From positions 1 to 27,961 of the forward strand of contig JAHZHI010000043.1 in NCBI GenBank assembly GCA_019420345.1: 27,961 bases of DNA, read 5' to 3'. A program made the translations under genes and the position numbers. The DNA comes from Peptococcaceae bacterium. Its GTDB lineage: Bacteria; Bacillota; Peptococcia; Peptococcales; Peptococcaceae. Within the stretch, counting starts at the first letter, position 1, and every line of letters starts with the position of its first letter. Positions 1 through 7,370 of the stretch are shown piece after piece. The notes beneath the pieces are model-generated. The model saw nothing but the letters and a program-made list of their open reading frames with translations, did not search any database and was not told where the DNA came from.

Positions 1-297
1 CACCGTTTGAATTGTATCATTCTGAGGTGTTGCACTTGACTTGACAATTCGCCTAAAAATAAAAAGCACTTATTGATACAGATGAACACGGTGTGCAGGT
101 GTTGTCTTACAGATAGAAGTGGAGATTTGCAACATTCGATCGTTAATGTAGTAAAGTGAAGAAAACATATAGAGCACTTTCTCATTGAATGTATATCCGT
201 GAAGATAATTATAATGAAAAGAAATGATTCCTTAATTAAGAGAATTCTAAAAAAATGATAGGCCATTAGAGAAGATGATGGAATCATTAGAAAATGT
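1..297. other. gene-free stretch upstream of the ilv operon
   Basis: I see no credible gene here on either strand. The stretch is AT-rich and holds several symmetric elements: a 9-bp inverted repeat AATGATTCC (223-231) / GGAATCATT (280-288), and inside its loop two abutting perfect palindromes, CTTAATTAAG (231-240) and AGAATTCT (241-248). A weak promoter-like pair, TTGAAT (185-190) and TATAAT (210-215), is spaced 19 bp, which is long. No T-box features and no leader peptide were seen. It is probably a regulatory region, but no regulator can be named. Confidence 0.5.
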
Positions 298-337
298 GTA
301 GTATAACAGGGCGAAAAAACATGAACTGTTATACTAC
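298..337. promoter_or_regulatory. 12-bp perfect inverted repeat upstream of ilvB promoter
   Basis: GTAGTATAACAG (298-309) and CTGTTATACTAC (326-337) are perfect inverted repeats separated by 16 nt. The element ends 17 bp before the -35 box of the ilvB promoter, a position suited to an activator or upstream repressor site. It lacks a downstream T-run, so it is unlikely to be an intrinsic terminator. The binding protein is unknown. Confidence 0.5.
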
Positions 338-354
338 AAAAGTGCATTTTGGGG

Positions 355-382
355 TTGAATTCTTTGGGAATATGACTATAAT
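355..382 (+). promoter_or_regulatory. promoter of the ilvB-ilvN-ilvC operon
   Basis: TTGAAT (355-360) and TATAAT (377-382) are separated by 16 bp, a good sigma-A type promoter. The predicted start site is near 389, giving a leader of about 60 nt with no obvious hairpin, leader peptide or terminator. Confidence 0.7.
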
Positions 383-451
383 ATAGATAACGGTTGAAGA
401 ACTGAAAAGTTACTAGGAAAGAGATAAAAAGAAAAGAAGGTGTGAATAGGC

Positions 452-2137
452 GTGATAGGAGCAGATATCTTACTAAAATGCCTTGAAAAACAGGGCGTTG
501 ATTTGGTTTTTGGGCTGCCAGGGGGGGCAGTTATTCCATTATATGATCGTCTTAAACATTTTAGTGTAAAACATATTTTAATGCGCCATGAACAAGGGGC
601 AGTGCATGCTGCAGATGGATATGCGCGCGCAACAGGAAAAGTCGGTGTTTGTTTCGCGACAAGTGGACCTGGTGCAGCAAACATGATGACGGGCCTTGGA
701 ACAGCATCAATGGACTCTATTCCGCTGGTGATGATCAGCGGTCAGGTTGCAAGTTCGTTGCTTGGAAAAGACAGTTTCCAAGAAGCTTATGTGACCGGTA
801 TGGCAGATGCTGTGACAAAGGCAAGTGTGATGGTGACAGATGCCAGTCAGATTCCGCAGGTGATTGCTGATGCCTTCCTCATTGCATCGCATGGCCGTCC
901 AGGACCGGTTTTGGTGGATATTCCGAAAGATATCTTTACGCAAGATGTAAAGAATCCGGATCTGGATGTTGAACCAACTGAACGTTATAAGAGAAAATTG
1001 AAAAGCAGCGTGATCACTCGTGAGCAGATCAGAAAAGTTGCTCGCATGCTTGCTGAAGCAGAAAAACCACTGATTATTATTGGTGGTGGGGTGAATACGA
1101 CTGATGATGTTCGTAAAGATGTTTTAACTGTTGTTGATCAGCTAGATATTCCGATTAGCCAAACCTTAATGGCAAATGGGGTTATTCCAGGCGACCACAA
1201 GAATTTTGTGGGTATGGTTGGGATGCATGGTACGACTGATGGCAACTATGCTATTCAAAACTGCGATTTGTTATTGGCCGTGGGTATGCGCTTCGATGAT
1301 CGTGTCACAAGCGACACATCGCGTTTTTCGCAACACTCCAAGAAAATTCATGTTGACATTGATTCATCGGAAATTGGCAAGAATGTTCAAGTGGATATTC
1401 CTATCGTTGGTGATGCAACGGAATTCTTTGAACTCCTTGCTAGTGAATGTATGGATGAACAAGCGGATCACAGTGCTTGGCGGCAGGAAATTGCGGAACA
1501 TTACCGCCCTCTTCGTCAGGGAGATCCAAATACTCTGCCACCAATGGAACTGTGTGATATTATCAACAAAGAACTGGACGAAAATACAATTGTTGTTACC
1601 GATGTTGGACAGCATCAGATGTGGGCAGCATTGTTCCTGCATCCAAAAGGACCTCGTCGTTTCCTCACCTCTGGTGGTTTGGGAACCATGGGTTATGGCT
1701 TGCCTGCAGCGATTGGGGCACAATTTGGGGAAAAAGATTCCCGCGTGATCTTGATTACTGGCGATGGCAGCTTCCAGATGAATGAGCAGGAGCTTTGCAT
1801 TGTAAAAGAATTTTCCGTACCACTGAAAATTGTTATGTTTAACAATGGGTATCTTGGTATGGTGCGTCAATGGCAGGAAATGTTTAATGACGCAAACTAT
1901 GCTGCGACACCTTTGGATGTCGGTCCAAATTGGGAAAAGCTGATGGGGGCGTATGATATCCCATATCATTGCATTACCACTTTGGATGAGGCAAAAGCAC
2001 AATTGCCGGCGTTGCTCGAGCAAGAAGGCCCTCTGTTTATCGAATGTAAGATCAACAGATTGTCAAATGTTTATCCAATGATACCAGCGGGTTGCTCGTT
2101 AGATGAAATAGTGGGGGAATTTGAAGATGAAGCATAA
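452..2137 (+). CDS. ilvB: acetohydroxyacid synthase (acetolactate synthase) large subunit, canonical copy
   Basis: This is the catalytic subunit of AHAS. It condenses two pyruvates to 2-acetolactate (valine/leucine) or pyruvate with 2-ketobutyrate to 2-aceto-2-hydroxybutyrate (isoleucine), using ThDP, Mg and FAD. The 561 residues match the family length. Visible motifs are FGLPGGA near residue 20, the ThDP-activating Glu47 in RHEQGAVH, Lys159 in the PKD motif, RFDDR typical of FAD-containing anabolic AHAS, the ThDP motif GDGSFQMNEQEL, and GMVRQW with Trp474, equivalent to the Trp linked to 2-ketobutyrate preference and herbicide binding. The C-terminal PMIPAG cap is intact. The start is GTG, with AAGAAGG about 11 nt upstream; no better start keeps the N-terminal motif. 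The 3' end overlaps ilvN by 11 nt, indicating a coupled holoenzyme pair. It is the first gene of a four-gene operon. Confidence 0.95.
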   Translation: MIGADILLKCLEKQGVDLVFGLPGGAVIPLYDRLKHFSVKHILMRHEQGAVHAADGYARATGKVGVCFATSGPGAANMMTGLGTASMDSIPLVMISGQVASSLLGKDSFQEAYVTGMADAVTKASVMVTDASQIPQVIADAFLIASHGRPGPVLVDIPKDIFTQDVKNPDLDVEPTERYKRKLKSSVITREQIRKVARMLAEAEKPLIIIGGGVNTTDDVRKDVLTVVDQLDIPISQTLMANGVIPGDHKNFVGMVGMHGTTDGNYAIQNCDLLLAVGMRFDDRVTSDTSRFSQHSKKIHVDIDSSEIGKNVQVDIPIVGDATEFFELLASECMDEQADHSAWRQEIAEHYRPLRQGDPNTLPPMELCDIINKELDENTIVVTDVGQHQMWAALFLHPKGPRRFLTSGGLGTMGYGLPAAIGAQFGEKDSRVILITGDGSFQMNEQELCIVKEFSVPLKIVMFNNGYLGMVRQWQEMFNDANYAATPLDVGPNWEKLMGAYDIPYHCITTLDEAKAQLPALLEQEGPLFIECKINRLSNVYPMIPAGCSLDEIVGEFEDEA

Positions 2138-2612
2138 ATTAGCAGTAACAGTAGAAAACAACCCAGGTGTTTTGTCACGTGTTTCCGGTCTGTTCTCCAG
2201 ACGAGGGTATAACATTGACAGTCTTGTCGTTAGTGATACTGAAGATCCAACCGTCTCCCGCATGACAATTGTGGTTCATGGCGACGAAGTAACGATTGAA
2301 CAGGTGACGAAGCAGTTGCACAAGCTTATTGACGTTATCAAAGTGAATGATATTACACATGAAGATATTGTTGAAAGACAGCTTTTGATGGTTCGTGTAT
2401 CTTGTGATCGTGAAACGCGTGGAGAAATTAAAACCTTGATGGACATTTTCCATGCACGCATCATTGATGTAGGACGCCGTTCCATGATTATTGAAGCTAC
2501 TGGTGACGATGATAAGATAGAGGCAATTATTAAGACTTTACGTCCATTTGGCGTACAGGAAATTGTAAAGACAGGGGTTAGCGCAATGGTTCGCAGCCCA
2601 AAAGAAAAGTAA
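2127..2612 (+). CDS. ilvN: acetohydroxyacid synthase small (regulatory) subunit
   Basis: The regulatory subunit of AHAS raises activity of the large subunit and confers feedback inhibition, usually by valine. The 161-residue protein has an N-terminal ACT domain (about 4-78; HKLAVTVENNPGVLSRV, then the GYNIDSL segment) and the C-terminal small-subunit domain (about 85-158; MVRVSCDRETRGEI and MIIEATGDDDKIEAI). I chose ATG 2127 over the in-frame TTG at 2121, because GGGGGAA (2113-2119) lies 7 nt from the ATG and almost touches the TTG. The gene overlaps the end of ilvB by 11 nt in another frame, so translation is probably coupled. It is the only small subunit in the window, so whether it also serves the second large subunit downstream is open. 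Confidence 0.93.
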   Translation: MKHKLAVTVENNPGVLSRVSGLFSRRGYNIDSLVVSDTEDPTVSRMTIVVHGDEVTIEQVTKQLHKLIDVIKVNDITHEDIVERQLLMVRVSCDRETRGEIKTLMDIFHARIIDVGRRSMIIEATGDDDKIEAIIKTLRPFGVQEIVKTGVSAMVRSPKEK

Positions 2613-2672
2613 AATCTACCGCTTATGCGGGTGATTTATATAATCCAAATTTTTTAGGAGGCATTTTTTAAA

Positions 2673-3680
2673 ATGGCAGCAAAAATTTATTACAAAACAG
2701 ATGTTCCTCAAAATGTATTGACTGGTAAACAACTTTGTGTTGTTGGTTATGGTTCCCAGGGTCATGCTCATGCAAAGAACCTGCGTGACAGTGGTTATAA
2801 CGTTATCATCGGTATTCGTGAAGGTAAGTCTGCACAGGCAGCGCGTGAAGATGGTTTCGATGTATATCCAGTTGCAGAAGCTGTTAAAAAGAGCGACGTT
2901 ATCATGGTCCTGACTCCAGATGAAACTCAGCCAGATATCTATAAGAATGAAATTGAACCAAATCTGGAAGCTGGCAACGCACTTGGTTTTGGTCATGGCT
3001 TTAACATTCACTTTGGTTACATCAAAGCTCCAGAAGGTGTAGATGTATTTATGTGCGCACCAAAAGGTCCTGGTCACATCGTACGTCGTGAATTCACCAA
3101 AGGTTCCGCTGTTCCAGATCTCGTTGCAGTTGCACAAGATGCAACCGGAAACGCTCTGCAGATCGCACTTTCCTGGGCTGATGGTATCGGCGGCACTCGC
3201 GTTGGTGTAATTGAAACCACCTTCAAAGAAGAAACTGAAACTGACCTCTTTGGTGAACAGGCTGTTCTTTGCGGTGGCTTGACCTCCTTGATCGAAGCTG
3301 GTTTTGAAACTCTCGTTGAAGCTGGTTATCAGCCTGAAATGGCATACTTTGAATGCTGCCATGAAATGCGTATGATCATCGACTTGATCTATGAAGGCGG
3401 CATGGATAAGATGCGTAAATCCATTTCCAACACTGCTGAATATGGTGACTATGTAACTGGCCCACGTGTTATTACTGATGAAACCAAGAAGGCAATGAAG
3501 GAAGTATTGGCAGATATTCAGAGCGGCAAGTTCGCAAAAGAATTCCGTGATGACTATGCAAATGGCTTCAAAGAATTCTATGCAATGCGCGAAAAAGAAG
3601 CAGGCCATCAGATTGAAGAAGTTGGCGGCCGTCTCCGCAGCATGATGCCATTCCTCAACGCAAACGATAAAAACGACTGA
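2673..3680 (+). CDS. ilvC: ketol-acid reductoisomerase, class I
   Basis: It catalyses the isomerisation and reduction of 2-acetolactate and 2-aceto-2-hydroxybutyrate to the dihydroxy acids, the second common step of valine, leucine and isoleucine synthesis. The 335-residue length fits short class I enzymes. The Rossmann motif GYGSQG is at residues 25-30. The following loop GIREGKS has Arg49, Lys52 and Ser53, a pattern associated with NADPH use (inference). Metal-site segments DLFGEQAVLCGG and the EMRMIIDLIYEGG helix are present. The AGGAGG at 2656-2661 lies 11 nt before the ATG. A gap of 60 nt separates it from ilvN; a small GC hairpin there (2619-2630) has no T-run, so the operon should continue through. 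Confidence 0.95.
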   Translation: MAAKIYYKTDVPQNVLTGKQLCVVGYGSQGHAHAKNLRDSGYNVIIGIREGKSAQAAREDGFDVYPVAEAVKKSDVIMVLTPDETQPDIYKNEIEPNLEAGNALGFGHGFNIHFGYIKAPEGVDVFMCAPKGPGHIVRREFTKGSAVPDLVAVAQDATGNALQIALSWADGIGGTRVGVIETTFKEETETDLFGEQAVLCGGLTSLIEAGFETLVEAGYQPEMAYFECCHEMRMIIDLIYEGGMDKMRKSISNTAEYGDYVTGPRVITDETKKAMKEVLADIQSGKFAKEFRDDYANGFKEFYAMREKEAGHQIEEVGGRLRSMMPFLNANDKND

Positions 3681-3743
3681 TTCTTTAAGCATTAACGGGT
3701 GCGTATAGCGCTCTGGTATAAACAAGTAAGGAAGGTGTTGCTA

Positions 3744-5393
3744 TTGAACGGCGCAGAAATTTTAGTTCAGGCATTGCGGGACGAAGGCGTAACGGATATC
3801 TTTGGTTATCCGGGTGGTGCCTTATTGGAAATATTTGATGCTCTTGCAAAGAGTCCGATCAATAATGTTCTTGTTCGTCAGGAACAGGGGGCAGTGCATG
3901 AAGCAAGTGGCTACGCACGTGCAAAGCACACCGTAGGCGTTTGCATTGCAACGAGTGGTCCTGGGGCTACCAACTTGGTAACTGGTATCGCAACAGCTTA
4001 TATGGATTCCATTCCTTTGGTTGCAATTACTGGTCAGGTTTCTAAGCACCTGATTGGAACAGATGCGTTCCAGGAAACAGACATTACAGGGATCACAACA
4101 CCGATCACAAAACATAACATCCTTGTGCAAAATGCAGAAGATCTTCCTCGTATTGTTGCGGAAGCGTTCTATATTGCACGTACAGGTCGTCCGGGGCCGG
4201 TGTTGATTGACGTTCCACGTGATGTTTCTCAGCAGCAGGTGGCTGTTTATGAACCTTGGAAACATGTAGATATTCGAAGCTATAAGCCTACCATTTACGG
4301 GCATGCTGGCATGATCAAACGTGCGGCGAAAGCGATTGCTGAGTCGGAACGCCTTGTGATTATTGCTGGCGGTGGCGTAAACACAGCTGAAGCAACAAAA
4401 GAAGTTTTGGATCTTGCAGAAAAGAAAAATTGTCCGATTGTTTGTACCATGATGGGTTTGGGCAGTGTGCCGCAAAGCAATCCTCACGTTGTTGGCATGT
4501 TGGGAACGTATGGCAATCAGGAAGCGAATGATTTGATTCGTCAGTCTGATGTCATTTTGGCAATTGGTACTCGCTTTGATGATCGTATCATCAATGCGCC
4601 AAACCTTTTTGCACCAGATAGTTTCATCATTCATGTTGATGTAGACCCAGCGGAAATAGGGAAGAATATTACACCAGATATTCCTATTGTTGGTGATGCG
4701 AAGCAAGTGATGCTTCAATTAGAAGAAGCACTGCAGCGTAAGGATCCTAATTTAGTGGATTGCAATTATTTGGATCGTGCAAAGGGTGCGCCAACTCCTG
4801 ATCGTATTGTGCCAAAAGTTTTGGATAAGCTCAGCGATCTGGTTGATTTGAAGAATACCTTTTTCACGACCGATGTTGGGCAGCATCAGGTATGGGCGGC
4901 TAATTACTTGAAATGCGAAACGCCGCATCAGTTTATTTCATCCTGTGGGCTTGGTACCATGGGGTATGGTATTCCAGCGGCGGTTGGTGCTCAGGTTGCT
5001 TGTCCAGACAGCACAGTTATTGCTATTACAGGCGATGGCAGTTTTCAAATGGGTATGTATGAACTGGGGACCATCATGGAGCAGAAGCTTCCTGTGAAAG
5101 TCTTGTTGTTCAATAACTTAGCGCTTGGTATGGTACGTCAGCTTCAATATCATTATGTCGGACAACGCTATACTAATGTATTGTTCCAATGTGATATTGA
5201 TTTCTCGAAGATATTTGAGGCATATGGCTTTAAAACCTATCGCATCCATTCTGAGGATGAAATTGAATCTGTCTTGAAAGAAGCCTTAGCAGATCCAAAC
5301 TGTGCGCTTATAGAATGCGCTGTCCCTATGGAGGATAATTGTTCACCAATTACTCTCGGTGGGGCGAACATTAACGATATGGTTAATTGCTAA
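3744..5393 (+). CDS. second acetohydroxyacid synthase large subunit, diverged active site
   Basis: This is a ThDP enzyme of the AHAS large-subunit family, 549 residues from the chosen TTG start. The start is set by AAGGAAGG (3728-3735), 8 nt upstream, and by the family-typical LNGAEILVQAL beginning; a GTG at 3699 would add 15 unsupported residues. FGYPGGA, catalytic Glu47, the FQE motif, RFDDR (FAD-type anabolic AHAS rather than catabolic AlsS) and GDGSFQMGMYEL are present. Three positions differ from the first copy: Lys159 is Arg, the active-site Trp is Leu467 in GMVRQLQ, and the C-terminal PMIPAG cap reads SPITLGG. It follows ilvC with no terminator between, so it should be co-transcribed, and it has no small subunit of its own. 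I infer a pyruvate-preferring isoform or another changed substrate range; the exact function is not proven. Confidence 0.85.
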   Translation: MNGAEILVQALRDEGVTDIFGYPGGALLEIFDALAKSPINNVLVRQEQGAVHEASGYARAKHTVGVCIATSGPGATNLVTGIATAYMDSIPLVAITGQVSKHLIGTDAFQETDITGITTPITKHNILVQNAEDLPRIVAEAFYIARTGRPGPVLIDVPRDVSQQQVAVYEPWKHVDIRSYKPTIYGHAGMIKRAAKAIAESERLVIIAGGGVNTAEATKEVLDLAEKKNCPIVCTMMGLGSVPQSNPHVVGMLGTYGNQEANDLIRQSDVILAIGTRFDDRIINAPNLFAPDSFIIHVDVDPAEIGKNITPDIPIVGDAKQVMLQLEEALQRKDPNLVDCNYLDRAKGAPTPDRIVPKVLDKLSDLVDLKNTFFTTDVGQHQVWAANYLKCETPHQFISSCGLGTMGYGIPAAVGAQVACPDSTVIAITGDGSFQMGMYELGTIMEQKLPVKVLLFNNLALGMVRQLQYHYVGQRYTNVLFQCDIDFSKIFEAYGFKTYRIHSEDEIESVLKEALADPNCALIECAVPMEDNCSPITLGGANINDMVNC

Positions 5394-5402
5394 AGAACAT
5401 TG

Positions 5403-5431
5403 AACTGCAGCACGTTTGTGCTGCAGTTTTT
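5403..5431 (+). terminator. intrinsic terminator of the ilv operon
   Basis: An 11-bp perfect stem AACTGCAGCAC / GTGCTGCAGTT with a 4-nt loop is followed by a T-run (5427-5431). It starts 9 nt after the stop codon of the second AHAS gene. Confidence 0.9.
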
Positions 5432-5509
5432 ATATTTAAGGAGAATTTTACAGAGAATTTTTAATAATCCGTGAAATTTAAATGTGAAAAAGTTTTTTTC
5501 AAGGTCCTC

Positions 5510-5538
5510 TTGACAAGGACGCGATCTTCCGTTAATAT
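5510..5538 (+). promoter_or_regulatory. promoter of the thrR-hom-thrB-lysC operon
   Basis: A perfect TTGACA (5510-5515) and TAATAT (5533-5538) are separated by 17 bp. The -35 box sits inside a short inverted repeat, GTCCT (5504-5508) / AGGAC (5516-5520). The predicted start site is near 5545, directly before the 18-bp palindrome. Confidence 0.85.
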
Positions 5539-5546
5539 CCTTATGT

Positions 5547-5564
5547 AGCGGATAATTATCCGCT
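5547..5564. promoter_or_regulatory. perfect 18-bp palindrome at predicted start site, candidate operator
   Basis: AGCGGATAATTATCCGCT is a perfect palindrome with no spacer, beginning 9 bp after the -10 box and hence at about +1 to +20. That position suits a repressor that blocks initiation. The first gene downstream encodes an HTH plus ACT regulator of the ThrR type, so autogenous, amino-acid-responsive repression is the natural inference. A regulator encoded elsewhere remains possible. Confidence 0.6.
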
Positions 5565-5590
5565 GAGAATAGACGAAAGGGCGTGGCGTT

Positions 5591-6043
5591 ATGAAAGAAA
5601 ATGCTGTGAATAAACGTTATATCGTCGATGAACGTATTTTACCGGAAGCGATTTTAAAGACAGCACAAACGAAAGAGCTGCTTGCAAAAAATCCGGGATT
5701 AACGATTAATGAAGCGGTAAAACAAGTTGGTCTTAGCCGCAGTGCATTTTATAAATATCGTGACGGCATTTTTCCGTTTTATGAAGCGGTTAAAGAGAAG
5801 ATCGTTACCATTCAGATCAATATGGAAAATGAGGCAGGTGTACTTTCGCGCTGCTTGAATGTGGTAGCGGGTTCAGGTGCAAATATCTTGACCATCAACC
5901 AGGGGATTCCGATAGAAGGTATTGCCCGTGCAACAATTTCTTTTGAATCACGTTCTGATGAACGGTACAATTTGGAATTGATGTTAGAATCGTTATATGA
6001 TATCTCAGGTGTGCTCAAGGTTGAGCCTATTGGACAGAACTGA
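5591..6043 (+). CDS. thrR: ACT-domain transcriptional regulator, ThrR/PheB (UPF0735) family
   Basis: A 150-residue protein with a helix-turn-helix-like segment (about 37-61; LTINEAVKQVGLSRSAFYKY) and a C-terminal ACT domain (about 72-146; IVTIQINMENEAGVLSRCLN). This is the layout of the B. subtilis protein first called PheB and later described as ThrR, a repressor of the homoserine dehydrogenase operon. Here it is the first gene of an operon with hom, thrB and lysC, which supports a role in threonine-family control. The ATG has AAAGG 10 nt upstream. The symbol is assigned by family and context; the effector (threonine, lysine or another amino acid) cannot be read from the sequence. It ends 19 nt before hom. 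Confidence 0.85.
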   Translation: MKENAVNKRYIVDERILPEAILKTAQTKELLAKNPGLTINEAVKQVGLSRSAFYKYRDGIFPFYEAVKEKIVTIQINMENEAGVLSRCLNVVAGSGANILTINQGIPIEGIARATISFESRSDERYNLELMLESLYDISGVLKVEPIGQN

Positions 6044-6062
6044 TGCAAGGTGGAGGTGACAT

Positions 6063-7370
6063 ATGAAAAAAGAAGTGATTAAAGTAGCGTTGCTTGGCAT
6101 GGGCACGGTTGGTTCTGGTGTATATGAAGTAATTGAAAAACTTCAGAAGGGCAATTTTATTAATAAAGTTGGCGCAGATGTACAAGTCAAGCGTGTTCTG
6201 GTACGTTCGCCGAAAAAATATGCGGATCAAGTTGCAGCGCATACGATCCTTACCACAAATTGGCAGGATATTTTAGAAGATGATGAGATCTCTGTTGTCA
6301 TTGAGGTTATGGGTGGCATCGAGCCTGCACGCACTTATTTAACAGAAGCGCTGCGTGCTGGAAAAAATATTGTTAGTGCCAATAAAGACTTGATTGCTGT
6401 GCATGGGCAGGAAATTCAAGCTCTTGCAGCTGAAATGAAGAGAGATTTTAGATATGAAGCATCTTGCCTTGGTGCAATTCCGATTGTTCAGCCGCTAAAG
6501 GAAAATATGGCGGCAAACCATTTCTCTGAACTTGTGGGGATTATGAATGGTACGACCAATTTTATCCTCACAAGTATGGCAGAAAATGGTCTTGGCTTTG
6601 AGGAAGCGCTGGCACAGGCAACAGCACTGGGTTACGCGGAAGCAGATCCGACTGCAGATATTGAAGGCCTTGATGCAGGGCGTAAGGTGGCTATTCTTGC
6701 GAATATTGCTTTCCATACACCGGCAGTGTTTGACGATGTGCACGTGGAAGGCATTACAAAGATTTCTAAGTTGGATATGGCTTATGCCGATTCAATAAAT
6801 TGTGTCATTAAATTGTTGGGAATTGCTAGTAAGCAGGAGGATGGCTTGTGTTTGCGTGTCCATCCGGCCATCATTGCAAAGTCACATCCTCTGGCAACGG
6901 TAGGCGGTTCTTTTAATGCGGTCTTTGTTAAAGGCGATGCCATTGATGAAGCCATGTTCTATGGCCGTGGCGCTGGCAAGCTGCCGACTGCGAGTGCAGT
7001 GGTTGGTGATGTGATCGATATTTGCCGTGACATTGTGTATGGGTGTGAAGGCCGCATCGGCGATTATACCTATGAAAACATTCCTATTAAACCAATGAGT
7101 AAACTGCGCAGCCGTTTCTACGTGCGTTTATGCATTCTTGATCGTCCAGGTGTTCTTGGAGAAGTGGGCATGCTTTTTGGCGATAGTGGCGTGAGCATTG
7201 CGCAAGCCATGCAAAAGGATTCGACGAATTCTAAAGATGCTGAGTTCGTAATTATTACGCATGAAGTGTTGGAGGAAAAGTTCCTCGAAGCTCTTGATCG
7301 TTTGAAAAACGCGGATTCTGTACGTCAAGTGGAAAATGTCATTCGTATTTATGGGGGACTGCCACAATGA
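6063..7370 (+). CDS. hom: homoserine dehydrogenase with C-terminal ACT domain
   Basis: It reduces aspartate semialdehyde to homoserine with NAD(P)H, the branch point from lysine towards threonine and methionine. The 435 residues are typical of the monofunctional Gram-positive type. The N-terminal Rossmann motif is GMGTVGSGV (12-20). The catalytic domain shows SANKDLIAVHG, GIMNGTTNFILT and EADPTADIEGLDAGRK. A C-terminal ACT domain (about 352-430; RFYVRLCILDRPGVLGEV) suggests threonine feedback inhibition. GGAGGTGA (6052-6059) gives a strong ribosome binding site. The stop overlaps the thrB start by 4 nt (ATGA), so the pair is translationally coupled. No thrC is present between or after, unlike the common hom-thrC-thrB order. 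Confidence 0.95.
   Translation: MKKEVIKVALLGMGTVGSGVYEVIEKLQKGNFINKVGADVQVKRVLVRSPKKYADQVAAHTILTTNWQDILEDDEISVVIEVMGGIEPARTYLTEALRAGKNIVSANKDLIAVHGQEIQALAAEMKRDFRYEASCLGAIPIVQPLKENMAANHFSELVGIMNGTTNFILTSMAENGLGFEEALAQATALGYAEADPTADIEGLDAGRKVAILANIAFHTPAVFDDVHVEGITKISKLDMAYADSINCVIKLLGIASKQEDGLCLRVHPAIIAKSHPLATVGGSFNAVFVKGDAIDEAMFYGRGAGKLPTASAVVGDVIDICRDIVYGCEGRIGDYTYENIPIKPMSKLRSRFYVRLCILDRPGVLGEVGMLFGDSGVSIAQAMQKDSTNSKDAEFVIITHEVLEEKFLEALDRLKNADSVRQVENVIRIYGGLPQ

Noticed and set aside
1..451. T-box riboswitch or leader peptide for the ilv operon
   Set aside because: I looked for the T-box sequence, an antiterminator/terminator pair and a run of Leu/Val/Ile codons and found none.
2619..2630. 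Small hairpin between ilvN and ilvC as a terminator
   Set aside because: The stem has only four GC pairs and no T-run directly after it.
2616..3725. Open frame of 369 codons on the minus strand across ilvC
   Set aside because: A codon-bias shadow of ilvC; the product has a low-complexity Phe/Cys-rich composition and no start signals.
3699..3743. GTG 3699 as start of the second AHAS large subunit
   Set aside because: The extra 15 residues match nothing in the family, and the AAGGAAGG site points to TTG 3744.
3744..5393. Second AHAS as catabolic acetolactate synthase (AlsS/BudB)
   Set aside because: It keeps RFDDR, a sign of FAD-containing anabolic AHAS, and lacks the AlsS-type sequence at the Trp region. 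No acetolactate decarboxylase gene is near.
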